From Roseobacter sp. (GTDB lineage: Bacteria; Pseudomonadota; Alphaproteobacteria; Rhodobacterales; Rhodobacteraceae): 64,000 nucleotides of DNA. Position numbers and translations under genes: made by a program. Positions 54,634-64,000 of this stretch are shown here, piece by piece. The stretch covers positions 522,048 through 586,047 of the forward strand of contig PCCY01000021.1 of NCBI GenBank assembly GCA_002731875.1, given 5' to 3'. The stretch's first letter is position 1. Every line of letters begins with the position of its first letter. The notes under the pieces are model-generated. The model saw nothing but the letters and a program-made list of their open reading frames with translations, made no database searches and was not told where the DNA came from.

Positions 54634-55238
54634 CGCGAAGTTTTGACGAAAATGTTTCACGTGAAACATTGGACCAGTTCACTTTATTCGCAAGCATTGT
54701 GGAAAAGTGGACGCCAAAGATAAACCTGATTTCCAAAGCCAGCGTTCCCAATATATGGCAGCGCCATATTGAGGACTCGATGCAGCTGTATTCGCTTGCA
54801 CCCGCGGTTGACAGCTGGGTCGATTTGGGAAGTGGAGGCGGGTTCCCGGCTATTGTCGTAGCACTGTTGGCAAATCAGGATGGGCGGAATACCAAGTTTA
54901 CCTTGGTGGAAAGTGATCAACGAAAATGCGCTTTCCTGCGTACCGCTATCAGGGAGCTAGACCTCAAGGCCGATGTGTTAAATGACCGTATCGAAAACAT
55001 TGCTCCACTTGAGGCAGATGTGGTTTCTGCCAGGGCTCTTGCAGACCTCTCAACGTTGATTGGCCTTGCGCGTCGTCATTTAAGATCCGATGGGATCGCG
55101 ATTTTTCCTAAAGGAAGAAACTGGAAAGCCGAAGATACCAAGGCGAGACTGAGCTGGAAATACGTGAACGAAGCCATCCCGAGCAGAACTGACTCATCGG
55201 CGGCGATTTTGAAGATCAAGGAGATCAAGCATGTCTGA
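54630..55238 (+). CDS. rsmG: 16S rRNA (guanine-527-N7)-methyltransferase
   Basis: 202 residues with a GTG start overlapping the mnmG stop (GTGA). [24 protein letters not shown] and the SAM-binding [18 protein letters not shown] are characteristic, followed by [21 protein letters not shown] and VSARALADL. It methylates G527 of 16S rRNA; loss gives low-level streptomycin resistance in many bacteria. Residues 9-14 are fixed by the parS sequence. Overlaps parA by 8 bp. Confidence 0.96.
   Translation: MTRSFDENVSRETLDQFTLFASIVEKWTPKINLISKASVPNIWQRHIEDSMQLYSLAPAVDSWVDLGSGGGFPAIVVALLANQDGRNTKFTLVESDQRKCAFLRTAIRELDLKADVLNDRIENIAPLEADVVSARALADLSTLIGLARRHLRSDGIAIFPKGRNWKAEDTKARLSWKYVNEAIPSRTDSSAAILKIKEIKHV
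54653..54668 (+). promoter_or_regulatory. parS partition site 2, inside the rsmG start
   Basis: A second perfect TGTTTCACGTGAAACA, identical to site 1 and 1890 bp away. It lies within codons 8-13 of rsmG and encodes part of ENVSRET. Confidence 0.93.
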
Positions 55239-56031
55239 TCTATCACGGCCGAGCGGCCCAAAGATTATCGCGATTGCTAATCAGAAAGGTGGCGTCGGAA
55301 AAACGACGACGACGATAAATTTGGCTGCCGCACTGGTAGAGGAAGGCAAACGTGTCCTGGTCATTGATTTGGATCCGCAGGGAAATGCGTCGACTGGTCT
55401 AGGTATCGATATCGATAATCGCGACTTTACAACATACGAGCTTCTTCTCGAGGACATCGCGCTCGACCAAGTTATTTTGACGACAGCGACCGAAGGTCTG
55501 CATATCGTTCCGGCAACCGTCGATCTGAGTTCTGCCGATTTGGAGTTAATCTCGAACGAAAAAAGAAGCTTTCTACTTCATGATGCGCTGCGGCAGACTT
55601 CAATGGATGATTTCAGGTTTGACTATATCCTAATAGACTGCCCGCCGTCGCTGAACCTGTTGACGGTGAATGCGATGATCGCTGCGCATTCAATACTGGT
55701 ACCGCTTCAAAGCGAATTTTTCGCGCTTGAAGGCTTATCCCAACTGATGCTGACGATCAGAGAGGTTCGCCAAAGCGGTAATAAGGATCTGAGGATAGAA
55801 GGCGTTCTATTAACAATGTACGATCAACGAAATAATTTGTCACAGCAGGTCGAACATGATGCAAGAACCAACTTGGGTGAATTGGTGTACAAAACCGTTA
55901 TCCCAAGGAATGTTCGAGTGAGCGAGGCCCCGAGCTTTTCGATGCCGGTACTAAGCTATGACAGCGGGTCGAAAGGCGCGAAGGCTTATCGAGACCTTGC
56001 AAGAGAGATTCTGACAAACGGCGTTATATAA
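55231..56031 (+). CDS. parA: chromosome partitioning ATPase ParA
   Basis: 266 residues. The deviant Walker A is IANQKGGVGKTTTTINLAAAL, followed by VLVIDLDPQGNASTGLG and ILIDCPPSLNLLTVNAM, the ParA/Soj set. It forms a DNA-bound gradient that moves ParB-parS complexes toward the opposite cell pole. It lies between rsmG and parB in the standard alphaproteobacterial order. It starts inside rsmG and leaves 15 bases before parB. Confidence 0.97.
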   Translation: MSDLSRPSGPKIIAIANQKGGVGKTTTTINLAAALVEEGKRVLVIDLDPQGNASTGLGIDIDNRDFTTYELLLEDIALDQVILTTATEGLHIVPATVDLSSADLELISNEKRSFLLHDALRQTSMDDFRFDYILIDCPPSLNLLTVNAMIAAHSILVPLQSEFFALEGLSQLMLTIREVRQSGNKDLRIEGVLLTMYDQRNNLSQQVEHDARTNLGELVYKTVIPRNVRVSEAPSFSMPVLSYDSGSKGAKAYRDLAREILTNGVI

Positions 56032-56046
56032 ATCCAGGGGGAAGCA

Positions 56047-56934
56047 ATGGCAGAAAGAGACAAGCGGCGCGGATTAGGACGCGGGTTATCGGCTTTGATG
56101 GCGGATGTGACGGAAACTCAAAGCGTAGCAGAGCAGGGTGCTGCTGAACATTTTATACCGATCGAAAAAATATCTCCTAATCCGGAGCAGCCGCGCAAGC
56201 GGTTCGACCCGGAAGACTTGCAGGATTTAGCAAACTCGATCCGCGAGAAAGGCGTCATCCAGCCGCTTATCGTTCGGGGGCGTGAGGACGGTACTTTTGA
56301 AATCGTCGCGGGGGAGCGTCGCTGGCGCGCGTCGCAGATGGCTCAGCTGCACGAACTGCCGGTTATCATCCGGGAGTTTACTGACGTTGAAGTCCTTGAA
56401 GTGGCGATTATCGAGAACATCCAACGTGCGGATCTGAACTCTATCGAAGAGGCTGCGGGTTATCGACAGCTTATGGACAGGTTCGGTCATACCCAAGAAA
56501 AGATGGCTGAAGCCTTGGGCAAAAGCCGCAGTCACATAGCCAACCTGCTGAGGTTGCTCAATCTACCAGACGACGTTCTTGAGATGGTGCGCGTTGGGGA
56601 TCTTTCTGCGGGGCATGCACGAACACTTGTGCCAGCTGCGAACCCGTCAAAGCTTGCCAAGCAGATAATTGCGGGCGGCTTGTCGGTTCGCGCCACAGAG
56701 GCGTTGGTGAAGAAAGAGCAAAGTGGCGACGCATCCACAAGTCCGAAAAGATCTTTGCCGAAGGATGCCGAGAAAGATGCTGATACGCGCGCGTTAGAAG
56801 GTGACCTGTCAGCCAATTTGGGTATCAAGGTAACATTAAACCACAAGCCGGGGCAGGAATCGGGGCAAATGGTGCTGCACTATAATACGATGGATGAACT
56901 GGATGAAATATGCCGGCTTCTGTCGGTGAGTTAA
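56047..56934 (+). CDS. parB: chromosome partitioning protein ParB
   Basis: 295 residues. The N-terminus DKRRGLGRGLSALMAD is typical. The CTPase/clamp domain has ISPNPEQPRKRFD and IVAGERRWRASQMA, and the helix-turn-helix is MAEALGKSRSHIANLLRLLNLP. The C-terminal dimerisation part follows a charged linker. It loads at the two parS sites upstream and spreads. It converges with hemW and overlaps it by 4 bp at the stop codons. Confidence 0.97.
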   Translation: MAERDKRRGLGRGLSALMADVTETQSVAEQGAAEHFIPIEKISPNPEQPRKRFDPEDLQDLANSIREKGVIQPLIVRGREDGTFEIVAGERRWRASQMAQLHELPVIIREFTDVEVLEVAIIENIQRADLNSIEEAAGYRQLMDRFGHTQEKMAEALGKSRSHIANLLRLLNLPDDVLEMVRVGDLSAGHARTLVPAANPSKLAKQIIAGGLSVRATEALVKKEQSGDASTSPKRSLPKDAEKDADTRALEGDLSANLGIKVTLNHKPGQESGQMVLHYNTMDELDEICRLLSVS

Positions 56935-58088
56935 TCTGTAAGAAGTTCAGCAAGTATAGCGTTTAGCACCATAAATCCCTTGGCAGTGACTTGTAAATTT
57001 GCACTCTCGCAAGAAATCATCCCGATATCTTCCATCTGGGTGATTTTTTTTGTGCTAAGACTGCGCCCTGCCAGCGATTCATATCTTTTCAGGTCAATGC
57101 CCTCTTTAAGCCTCAGCCCCATCATCAAGAATTCGCTTGCTTGATCATCGCTAGATAGGATTTCGCGAGGTTTTTCGGTCAATCCTGCGTGGGATGCTTC
57201 GAGCCAGCGTTGCGGATTGCTATAGCATTCTGTCGCCTGGCGTTGTCTGTTTAAAGTAAGTCGCCCGTGCGCGCCCGGTCCGATGCCTAAGTAATCACCG
57301 TAACGCCAATAGATCAGGTTATGCCGCGATTGCGCCCCGTCGCGTGCGTGATTTGAAACTTCATAGGAAGACATTCCAAACTGATCGCATATTTCCTGGG
57401 TCACAGCATACATGTCTGCACTCAGGTCATCATCAGGCAAGCCACGAAGTTTGCCGATGCTGTATCGGTCACCAAACGCGGTGCCCTGTTCAATTGTCAG
57501 TTGGTAAAGCGATATATGATCTATGGCGAGCGATAGTGCCTGTTTCAGCTCGAGCCGCCAATCGGAAAGTGATTGATTTTGCCGACCGTAGATGAGGTCG
57601 AAGCTGACTCTATCAAACGCTGTTCTTGCTATTTCAAAAGCGGTCAGTGCTTCTGACGTATTATGGATGCGCCCCAAGCGTTTCAGGTCGGGATCGTTTA
57701 ACGCTTGAATTCCCATTGAAATACGATTGATGCCGGCTTGGTTAAATCCGTTAAATCTGCCTGCTTCGACAGATCCCGGATTGGCTTCAAGCGTGATTTC
57801 CAAATCGTTGGCGGTAGGCCACAGTTTTCGTATGGCATCTATAACATCGGCTACAATTTCAGGGTCCATCAGGCTTGGCGTACCCCCGCCGAAAAACACT
57901 GCGTTCAAAACCCGGCCTTTTGTCTCGGCCGCGCCGCGCTCTAATTCTCTTAGGTACGCATCTCGCCAGGCATGTTGATCGATGTTGCGACTGACGTGGC
58001 TGTTAAAGTCGCAATAGGGGCATTTCGCCTCGCAAAATGGCCAGTGAATATAAAGACCAAAACCGCCATTTTGCCAATCATCAGTCAA
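56931..58088 (-). CDS. hemW: radical SAM heme chaperone HemW
   Basis: 385 residues. The 4Fe-4S motif is [13 protein letters not shown], and [13 protein letters not shown] and [20 protein letters not shown] follow as in the HemN/HemW family. It is annotated HemW rather than coproporphyrinogen oxidase because the first motif is CxxxCxxC without the additional HemN cysteine and the length is near 380. It inserts heme into respiratory enzymes. The start is TTG, overlapping rdgB by 8 bp. Confidence 0.93.
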   Translation of the reverse strand: MTDDWQNGGFGLYIHWPFCEAKCPYCDFNSHVSRNIDQHAWRDAYLRELERGAAETKGRVLNAVFFGGGTPSLMDPEIVADVIDAIRKLWPTANDLEITLEANPGSVEAGRFNGFNQAGINRISMGIQALNDPDLKRLGRIHNTSEALTAFEIARTAFDRVSFDLIYGRQNQSLSDWRLELKQALSLAIDHISLYQLTIEQGTAFGDRYSIGKLRGLPDDDLSADMYAVTQEICDQFGMSSYEVSNHARDGAQSRHNLIYWRYGDYLGIGPGAHGRLTLNRQRQATECYSNPQRWLEASHAGLTEKPREILSSDDQASEFLMMGLRLKEGIDLKRYESLAGRSLSTKKITQMEDIGMISCESANLQVTAKGFMVLNAILAELLTD

Positions 58089-58692
58089 AGCAGGCGGCGG
58101 TCAGTTTGGCGAAGGCATTCGCACGGTGGCTGATCCTGTTCTTTTCATCTGGGTTCATTTCACCAAATGTCTTTTCATATCCGTCTGGCTGGAACATCGG
58201 GTCATACCCATGGCCGATGTCGCCGCGGATTGGCCAGACCAGGGTGCCGTTGACGTCGCCCTCGAATATTTCTTCGTGACCATCGGGCCAGGCCAGAACC
58301 AACGTTGCGCGAAACCTACCACGTCTGGGGTAGGGCGCGTTTCTCTGTTCAAGCAGGTTATGGGTTTTTGTCATCGCCAGAACGAAGTCCCGACCATTTT
58401 CGGTTTCCGCCCAGTCGGCTGTATATACGCCAGGTGCACCATCAAGCGCTTCGACCTCTATACCCGAATCATCGGCAAGCGCTGGCAGGCCGGTTGCCTT
58501 TACCGCTGCATGTGCCTTGATCCGGGCGTTCCCGACAAATGTGGTTTCGGTTTCGTCCGGTTCAACCAGTTTCAATTCAGCTGCACCCACAACGCGCACC
58601 CCGAAAGGCGCAAAAAGATTGCGCATTTCGTCTAGCTTTCCGGCATTGTGGGTAGCGATCAGTATTTTTTCGCCGGTAAATTTTCTGGTCAT
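58081..58692 (-). CDS. rdgB: non-canonical purine NTP pyrophosphatase
   Basis: 203 residues. The RdgB/HAM1 signature is [22 protein letters not shown] near the start, followed by [25 protein letters not shown] and the end [18 protein letters not shown]. It hydrolyses ITP, dITP and XTP to keep them out of DNA. It overlaps rph by 4 bp (ATGA) and hemW by 8 bp, forming the rph-rdgB-hemW operon. Confidence 0.96.
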   Translation of the reverse strand: MTRKFTGEKILIATHNAGKLDEMRNLFAPFGVRVVGAAELKLVEPDETETTFVGNARIKAHAAVKATGLPALADDSGIEVEALDGAPGVYTADWAETENGRDFVLAMTKTHNLLEQRNAPYPRRGRFRATLVLAWPDGHEEIFEGDVNGTLVWPIRGDIGHGYDPMFQPDGYEKTFGEMNPDEKNRISHRANAFAKLTAACFD

Positions 58693-59402
58693 GTTGTTAC
58701 AGCTTTCTGGATTTCGACCAGTTCTGAGATGCCTTTTTCAGCCAGATCCATCAGGTTGTTCATCTGATCACGAGAATAGGTCGAGCCCTCCGCGCTCATC
58801 TGGACTTCAATAAGCTTACCGCTGCCGGTCATGATAAAGTTACCATCGACGCCGGCCTCTGAATCCTCGGGATAGTCTAGATCAAGCAAGGGTTGACCCG
58901 CGTAGATACCGCAGCTTATCGCCGCGACAGGGTCGACCAACGGGTCGCTTGTGACGACGCCAGACTTTATAAGTTTGTTCACCGCAAGGTGCAATGCGAT
59001 CCAACCACCGGTAATTGATGCACAGCGCGTACCGCCATCGGCTTGCAATACATCACAGTCTACCGTGATCTGCCTTTCGCCCAATGCGCTACGATCAACG
59101 CCGGCCCGCAGGGCGCGGCCAATCAGGCGTTGTATTTCAATGGTGCGGCCGCCTTGTTTCCCCATCGCCGACTCGCGGCGCATGCGGGTATTGGTGGCGC
59201 GGGGAAGCATGCCGTATTCGGCGGTCACCCATCCCAAGCCTGACCCTTTGATAAAGGGCGGTACGCGGTCTTCAATGGTGGCGGTACATAGAACATGCGT
59301 ATCCCCCACCTTGATCAATGCCGAGCCTTCAGCATGTTTGGTGAAGCCCGTTTCAACGGACACAGCACGCATTTCATCAAGTTTCCGGCCGGAGGGGCGC
59401 AT
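58689..59402 (-). CDS. rph: ribonuclease PH
   Basis: 237 residues, standard length. [30 protein letters not shown] starts the fold. [16 protein letters not shown] is the phosphate and RNA region. [23 protein letters not shown] carries the catalytic aspartates. It trims 3' ends of tRNA precursors using phosphate. First gene of the rph-rdgB-hemW operon, diverging from hrcA with about 100 bp between. Confidence 0.97.
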   Translation of the reverse strand: MRPSGRKLDEMRAVSVETGFTKHAEGSALIKVGDTHVLCTATIEDRVPPFIKGSGLGWVTAEYGMLPRATNTRMRRESAMGKQGGRTIEIQRLIGRALRAGVDRSALGERQITVDCDVLQADGGTRCASITGGWIALHLAVNKLIKSGVVTSDPLVDPVAAISCGIYAGQPLLDLDYPEDSEAGVDGNFIMTGSGKLIEVQMSAEGSTYSRDQMNNLMDLAEKGISELVEIQKAVTT

Positions 59403-59501
59403 AAGATCATCCTTTGTTATGTATGTTGGGGATAACTCTGCACCCTATTACGATGCAAGCCCGATTGACGTTTGCTGCGCATGCGCCATAATTCGGATAC
59501 A

Positions 59502-60566
59502 ATGAAAAAATCATCTACAGTTCTGGACGATATGAATGATCGGTCGCGCGAAGTGTTCCGGCGCGTGGTCGAAGGGTATCTGGCAAATGGCGACCCGGTT
59601 GGGTCGCGCACCTTGACCCGAGATTTCAGTGAGAAAGTCAGCGCGGCGACAATTCGCAATGTAATGCAAGACCTGGAATATATGGGACTGCTAGGGAGCC
59701 CTCATATCAGCGCGGGCCGGATACCTACGCAACTTGGCCTTCGCATGTTTGTCGACGGGATGATCGAAATAGGCGACCCCACCGAAGTTGACCGCGAAAA
59801 GATCGACGCCACGATGGGTGACGCCGGTGCCGACGTCAGTGGCATACTTGACCGGGTAGGCTCTGCACTGTCAGGCGTCACGCAGGGGGCGTCATTGGTG
59901 TTAACCCCGAAGCATGAAGCCCCGATAAAGCACATCGAATTTGTATCTTTGTCGCAGGATCGCGCATTGGTTGTATTGGTATTTTCGGATGGGCATGTCG
60001 AAAACCGGCTGTTCAGCCCGCCACCGGGCCAGACCCCAAGCAGTATGCGCGAAGCGGCGAATTTCCTGAACGCGTTGGTAGAAGGTAAAACCATCTCGGA
60101 ACTTCAGCGTACCATCGCGCAGGAAATTAACCAGCGACGGCAAGAGATCGATATTTTGGCGCAACAGCTGGTCGAGAGCGGTTTGGCGCTTTGGCAAGGT
60201 GACGGTGAGGGACCGGAAAGGTTGATCGTCCGGGGGCGGTCCAATCTGATCAACGCCGAAGGCGAGGCCGAGAACGTCGAACTGATCAGGCAGCTGTTTG
60301 ACGACCTTGAACGTAAGCGGGACATCGCTGAATTTCTTGAATTGGCCGATGCCGGCGACGGCGTGCGCATTTTTATTGGTTCTGAGAACAAACTTTTTTC
60401 ACTTTCGGGTTCCTCTCTGGTGGTTTCCCCTTATATGAACGCTGATCGTAAGGTTATCGGGGCAGTCGGTGTGATTGGTCCGACACGCCTTAATTATGGA
60501 CGTATCGTGCCGATTGTGAATTACACGGCGCAGCTGGTTGGAAAATTGATTTCGAACCGCAGCTAG
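59502..60566 (+). CDS. hrcA: heat-inducible transcription repressor HrcA
   Basis: 354 residues from the ATG at 59502. Upstream in-frame candidates at 59472 (TTG) and 59481 (ATG) exist, and an ATG at 59532 is also possible, so the start is uncertain by several codons. The N-terminal winged helix is LNDRSREVFRRVVEGYLANGDPVGSRTLTRD-like, and SAATIRNVMQDLEYMGLL is the recognition part. FIGSENKLFSLSGSSLVVSPY is in the C-terminal sensor part. It represses groESL and similar operons through CIRCE sites. I saw no CIRCE element in this window. It is followed by grpE. Confidence 0.94.
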   Translation: MKKSSTVLDDMNDRSREVFRRVVEGYLANGDPVGSRTLTRDFSEKVSAATIRNVMQDLEYMGLLGSPHISAGRIPTQLGLRMFVDGMIEIGDPTEVDREKIDATMGDAGADVSGILDRVGSALSGVTQGASLVLTPKHEAPIKHIEFVSLSQDRALVVLVFSDGHVENRLFSPPPGQTPSSMREAANFLNALVEGKTISELQRTIAQEINQRRQEIDILAQQLVESGLALWQGDGEGPERLIVRGRSNLINAEGEAENVELIRQLFDDLERKRDIAEFLELADAGDGVRIFIGSENKLFSLSGSSLVVSPYMNADRKVIGAVGVIGPTRLNYGRIVPIVNYTAQLVGKLISNRS

Positions 60567-60575
60567 AGGTGAACT

Positions 60576-61139
60576 ATGGCAGAGCCAAGAGAGAATGAAT
60601 TTTTGGATGACATCGACGACGCGGAAGCGGAAGCGTATGCGGAAGAAATGGCCGAGATCGACGACGAAGCTTTGGAGCTTGATGAGTTGCGCGCCGAGCG
60701 TGATCAGCTGAAAGACCGGTTCATGCGCGCGTTGGCAGATGCCGAAAATGCGCGCAAGCGATCGGACAAGGATCGTCGCGAGGCGGAGAATTACGGCGGA
60801 TCAAAACTCGCACGGGATATGTTGTCGGTTTATGACAACATGAAACGTGCCGTTGAGGCGGCAACGGAAGAACAACGCACGATATCCGGGCCGCTTCTTG
60901 AGGGAATCGAACTGACGATGCGCGAGCTTTTGAACGTATTCAAAAAGCACGGGATGGAAGTAATTGCGCCTGAAGTCGGCGACAAGTTTGACCCCCAGCA
61001 ACATCAGGCGATGTTCGAAGCGCCCGTACCTGGTACAAAAGCAGGGGAGATCATTCAGGTCGCTGCCGAGGGTTTCATGTTACACGATCGTTTATTGCGC
61101 CCGGCGCAAGTAGGTGTTTCATCAATGCCCGCCGAGTGA
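60576..61139 (+). CDS. grpE: nucleotide exchange factor GrpE
   Basis: 187 residues. An acidic N-terminus leads into a long coiled coil (ELDELRAERDQLKDRFMRALADAENARKRSDKD). The C-terminal beta domain has HGMEVIAPEVGDKFDPQQHQAMFEAP and EGFMLHDRLLRPAQVGVS. It releases ADP from DnaK. It lies 9 bases after hrcA, so heat-shock control is likely shared. dnaK and dnaJ are not in this window. Confidence 0.96.
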   Translation: MAEPRENEFLDDIDDAEAEAYAEEMAEIDDEALELDELRAERDQLKDRFMRALADAENARKRSDKDRREAENYGGSKLARDMLSVYDNMKRAVEAATEEQRTISGPLLEGIELTMRELLNVFKKHGMEVIAPEVGDKFDPQQHQAMFEAPVPGTKAGEIIQVAAEGFMLHDRLLRPAQVGVSSMPAE

Positions 61140-61200
61140 GGCGATTTGACTTGGGGCGAGGACCCTTCGGGGAGGATTTAAGCCCATTTGGAATGCAGGG

Positions 61201-61223
61201 AGGCGGTCAATTTTTGGCCGCCT
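61201..61223. terminator. inverted repeat between grpE and mutS
   Basis: AGGCGG and CCGCCT form a 6-bp stem with an 11-nt loop containing TTTTT. It lies 61 bases after the grpE stop and includes the mutS stop. It may end both convergent transcripts. The T-tract after the stem is short in the plus direction. Confidence 0.4.
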
Positions 61224-63852
61224 CTTTAAGTTTATAAAGCAAATCCAGTGCTTCACGTGGGGTGAGTTCATCAGGGATGATGTCGGCGAGCACATTTTCG
61301 AGTTTCGAAGCCTTGGCGGGTTGGGGTGTCGGCGTTGCCGCAACAGCAAAGAGCGGCAGGTCGTCGATCAGGGTCTTTCGCATGGCACCGCCTTCACGTT
61401 CGCCTTTTTCGAGCGCTTCGAGAACAACGCGAGCGCGTGCAATCACGGAATTTGGTAGGCCGGCCAACTGGGCGACCTGGACACCATACGACCTGTTGGC
61501 AGCACCTTTTTTGACTTCGTGCAGAAATATGACATCGCCTTCCCATTCTTTGACCGCCACCGTGGCATTATCGACGCCATCGAGTTTGCCCGATAGCGCG
61601 GTCATTTCGTGGTAATGGGTTGCGAACAAAGCCCGAGAGCGGTTTATGTCGTGCAGATGTTCGAGGGTGGCCCAGGCGATTGAAAGCCCGTCGTAGGTTG
61701 CTGTGCCCCGCCCGATTTCGTCGAGTATCACCAAGGCGCGGTCGTCTGCCTGATTTAGAATTGCGGCTGTTTCAACCATTTCAACCATGAAGGTCGAACG
61801 GCCGCGCGCGAGATCATCTGATGCGCCGACGCGGCTGAAGATCTGGCTTACGATTCCGATATGCGCAGACGTTGCGGGGACGAAGCTGCCCATTTGAGCG
61901 ATCAAGGCGATAATCGCGTTCTGCCGTAGGAAAGTCGATTTACCCGCCATATTCGGCCCGGTAAGCAACCAGATACTTGCGTTATCGCCGTCACCGGACA
62001 GGTGGCAGTCGTTTGCGATGAAGGGTGCCCCGGATTTCTGGGCCAGCGCGCGTTCTACAACCGGGTGGCGCCCGCCCTTGATATCAAACGCCCGAGAATT
62101 ATCGATGTGCGGCCTTACCCAGTTGTGGGACAGAGCCAAATCGGCCAGACTGGTTGCGAGGTCGATTTCGGCCAGCCCGGTTGATGCCGATCCGATGGGT
62201 CCCGCGTGTTCCAATATCGCGGATTTCAGGCTTTCGTAGAGCCGTTTTTCAATTTCCAGCGCGTGATTGCCGGCATTGAGAATCTTGGTTTCCAATTCGG
62301 ATAGCTGGACGGTGGTGAAGCGAACCTGATTGGCGGTTGTTTGACGGTGGATAAACGTTTCCGATAGCGGTGCCGAGAGCATTTTGTCAGCGTGGGTTGA
62401 TGTAACTTCGACAAAGTAGCCCAGGACGTTGTTGTGTTTGATCTTGAGGGTTGAAATACCAGTGAGCGAGATGAAGTCCTGCTGCATTCGGGCAATCACG
62501 CTACGACCCTCATCGCGTAGAAGCCGCAGTTCGTCGAGGTCGGCATTATAGCCGGCGGCGATGAAACCTCCGTCGCGGGCAAGCAGAGGGGGTTCGGCGA
62601 TCAATGCCTGGTCCAGAAGTTCGATCAACGCGCCGTGTCCGATCAGGCCTCGGGTCGCTTCGCCCAGCAAAGCGGGCAGGGAGGTCACGTGAAGTTTTTC
62701 GGCCAGAAGTTCAGCTTCTGTCAGGCCGTTACGAATAGCTGCCAAATCGCGGGGGCCGCCTCGGTCAAGGGACAGGCGCGACAAGGCGCGGTCCAAATCG
62801 GGTACGCTGCGCAAATGTTGTCTTGAAGCATTTCTTAAGCCAGCGTTGTCACAGGCAAATGCGATGGCATCTAAGCGATCCTGAATAGTCTCTAACACGC
62901 GGGAGGGTGAGGAAATGCGCCGTTCAAGCAGACGTGCCCCGGCGGCGGTCGCCGTCTTGTCCATTACCGATAACAAAGTGTCGGTCCGCCCGCCGGTCAG
63001 CGCGTGGGTCAATTCGAGATTGCGTCGCGTGGCCGCGTCGATCTGGATGCTGCGAGCTTCGGCTTCTTTTTGAGGGTGGCGCAGCAGCGGCAGTTTGCCT
63101 TTTTGAGTGATTTCGAGATAGTCGATGATCGCACCCATCGCAGATATTTCGGTGCGGGCGAAAGTGCCAAACGCATCCAGAGAGCTGACGCCGAACAGAT
63201 CGCAAATGCGTTTTTCGGCGCTGGAGCTGTCAAAAGCTGAACGTGCCAGAGGTGTGAGAGCTAAGTCAAAATCAGAGACTAATTCACGCAGTTCCGCCTC
63301 TTTTGCTTCCGACACAACAAGCTCTGAAGGCATGAGCCGGGCCAGTTCGGGCCCAAGACGTGCCGGCTTCATGGGCATCACGTGAAACGCACCGGTCGAA
63401 ATATCGACCCAGGCCAGCGCGTGGCTATCGCGTACCTCGGCATACGCGGCAAGATAGTTGTGACGTCGCGCTTCGAGCAATGATTCCTCGGTCAGGGTGC
63501 CGGGGGTGACCAGGCGAACGACATCGCGTTTGACCACACTTTTGTAACCGCGCTTCTTTGCCTCTGCCGGGCTTTCCATTTGTTCGCATACTGCGACGCG
63601 AAAGCCCTTGCGGATCAGCGTCAGAAGATAGCCTTCGGCGGCATGGACCGGGACACCGCACATGGGGATATCTTCGCCGCCATGTTTGCCGCGTTTGGTC
63701 AGTGCGATGTCCAGTGCTTCGGCGGCTGCAACCGCGTCGTCAAAGAACATCTCGTAGAAATCGCCCATTCGGTAGAATAGCAATGCGTCCGCATATTGCG
63801 CTTTCAGCTCGAGATACTGAACCATCATCGGCGTGATTTTTTCTTCGGTCAC
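61207..63852 (-). CDS. mutS: DNA mismatch repair protein MutS
   Basis: 881 residues from the GTG at 63852, chosen because GGGGA is 6 bases before it; the track TTG is two codons earlier. The mismatch-binding motif [15 protein letters not shown] (F-x-E) is near residue 30. The ATPase has Walker [17 protein letters not shown], Walker [17 protein letters not shown] and the helix-u-turn-helix dimer region. It ends with [25 protein letters not shown] and a C-terminal tail. It recognises mismatches after replication. Confidence 0.96.
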   Translation of the reverse strand: MTEEKITPMMVQYLELKAQYADALLFYRMGDFYEMFFDDAVAAAEALDIALTKRGKHGGEDIPMCGVPVHAAEGYLLTLIRKGFRVAVCEQMESPAEAKKRGYKSVVKRDVVRLVTPGTLTEESLLEARRHNYLAAYAEVRDSHALAWVDISTGAFHVMPMKPARLGPELARLMPSELVVSEAKEAELRELVSDFDLALTPLARSAFDSSSAEKRICDLFGVSSLDAFGTFARTEISAMGAIIDYLEITQKGKLPLLRHPQKEAEARSIQIDAATRRNLELTHALTGGRTDTLLSVMDKTATAAGARLLERRISSPSRVLETIQDRLDAIAFACDNAGLRNASRQHLRSVPDLDRALSRLSLDRGGPRDLAAIRNGLTEAELLAEKLHVTSLPALLGEATRGLIGHGALIELLDQALIAEPPLLARDGGFIAAGYNADLDELRLLRDEGRSVIARMQQDFISLTGISTLKIKHNNVLGYFVEVTSTHADKMLSAPLSETFIHRQTTANQVRFTTVQLSELETKILNAGNHALEIEKRLYESLKSAILEHAGPIGSASTGLAEIDLATSLADLALSHNWVRPHIDNSRAFDIKGGRHPVVERALAQKSGAPFIANDCHLSGDGDNASIWLLTGPNMAGKSTFLRQNAIIALIAQMGSFVPATSAHIGIVSQIFSRVGASDDLARGRSTFMVEMVETAAILNQADDRALVILDEIGRGTATYDGLSIAWATLEHLHDINRSRALFATHYHEMTALSGKLDGVDNATVAVKEWEGDVIFLHEVKKGAANRSYGVQVAQLAGLPNSVIARARVVLEALEKGEREGGAMRKTLIDDLPLFAVAATPTPQPAKASKLENVLADIIPDELTPREALDLLYKLKEAAKN

Positions 63853-63858
63853 TTTCAA

Positions 63859-64000
63859 TCCCCGTTCTACTTTGCCTTATGTACAGACCCGTGTCCTTGG
63901 GCGAAAGGGCGGAAGGCCGTTGGACCCCCTTATCGCGACGCAGAAAATACCATCATGATTGTGCGTTGGGTCGTTCACCGATATGAAGCTAGGAAATATT
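63859..64000. other. non-coding right edge
   Basis: The last 142 bases upstream of mutS contain no supported gene or RNA. They would hold the mutS promoter and perhaps that of a divergent gene beyond the window. Confidence 0.5.

Noticed and set aside
59403-59501. CIRCE element before hrcA
   Set aside because: No TTAGCACTC-N9-GAGTGCTAA-like repeat is present in the gap.
1-64000. CRISPR arrays, tRNA or rRNA genes, IS elements
   Set aside because: No regularly spaced direct repeats, cloverleaf signatures, rRNA segments, transposase ORFs or flanking inverted repeats were noticed on either strand.

Overview
This window looks like a chromosomal segment of an alphaproteobacterium of the order Rhodobacterales, most likely the Roseobacter group. 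That rests on protein families and gene order. There is a RegB/SenC/RegA redox-signalling set. The order secB-dnaQ-coaE-aroE-maf // hemJ-rho-mnmE-mnmG-rsmG-parA-parB is typical of the origin region in this class. Two perfect parS palindromes and CtrA-type TTAA-N7-TTAA boxes are also present. No rRNA, tRNA, CRISPR array, insertion sequence or prophage was recognised.

Layout. 1-3.7 kb: the tail of an EVE-domain gene, a DUF2853 protein, a MauG-like di-heme peroxidase and a secreted ASPIC/UnbV beta-propeller protein. 3.7-11.2 kb: a xylose regulon, with a ROK repressor divergent from xylF-xylH-xylG-xylB-xylA (ABC uptake, isomerase, kinase). 11.2-19.3 kb: a DUF1045 protein, then a putative aromatic amino-acid/kynurenine catabolic cluster (MarR-iorA-iorB, cyclase-family hydrolase, kynureninase-like enzyme, aminotransferase). 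19.5-22.5 kb: ahcY and a glutathione-reductase-like flavoprotein. 22.7-24.1 kb: a decayed mercury-resistance operon, with an intact MerR-type regulator facing a merT/merA remnant. 24.2-30 kb: small genes, then the RegA/SenC/RegB redox system and a PAS-domain protein. 30-39 kb: tsaE-amgK-murU-addB-addA-trxA, joining tRNA modification, cell-wall recycling and recombination repair. 39-46.5 kb: hslVU, an MFS permease, smr, mltA, a Tim44-domain gene, fxsA and secB. 46.5-64 kb: the origin neighbourhood. dnaQ, coaE, aroE and maf run left, and hemJ, rho, mnmE, mnmG, rsmG, parA and parB run right. Then come hemW-rdgB-rph, hrcA-grpE and mutS.

The 404-bp gap between maf and hemJ is interpreted as the replication origin. 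It is the longest non-coding stretch, it sits where transcription diverges, it carries several one-mismatch DnaA boxes, AT-rich tracts and one perfect CtrA box, and two parS sites lie 3-5 kb away.

Most of the window is ordinary core genome. The most unusual item is the mer remnant. A merT start is joined by deletion to the middle of merA, with a frameshift, an in-frame TAG and a second internal deletion, yet the MerR-type promoter dyad and regulator are preserved. Other points worth checking are a CtrA box in front of the PAS protein, a perfect hairpin that buries the MFS start codon, and the coupling of the ASPIC protein to the xylose repressor. No clearly new defence or mobile system was found.
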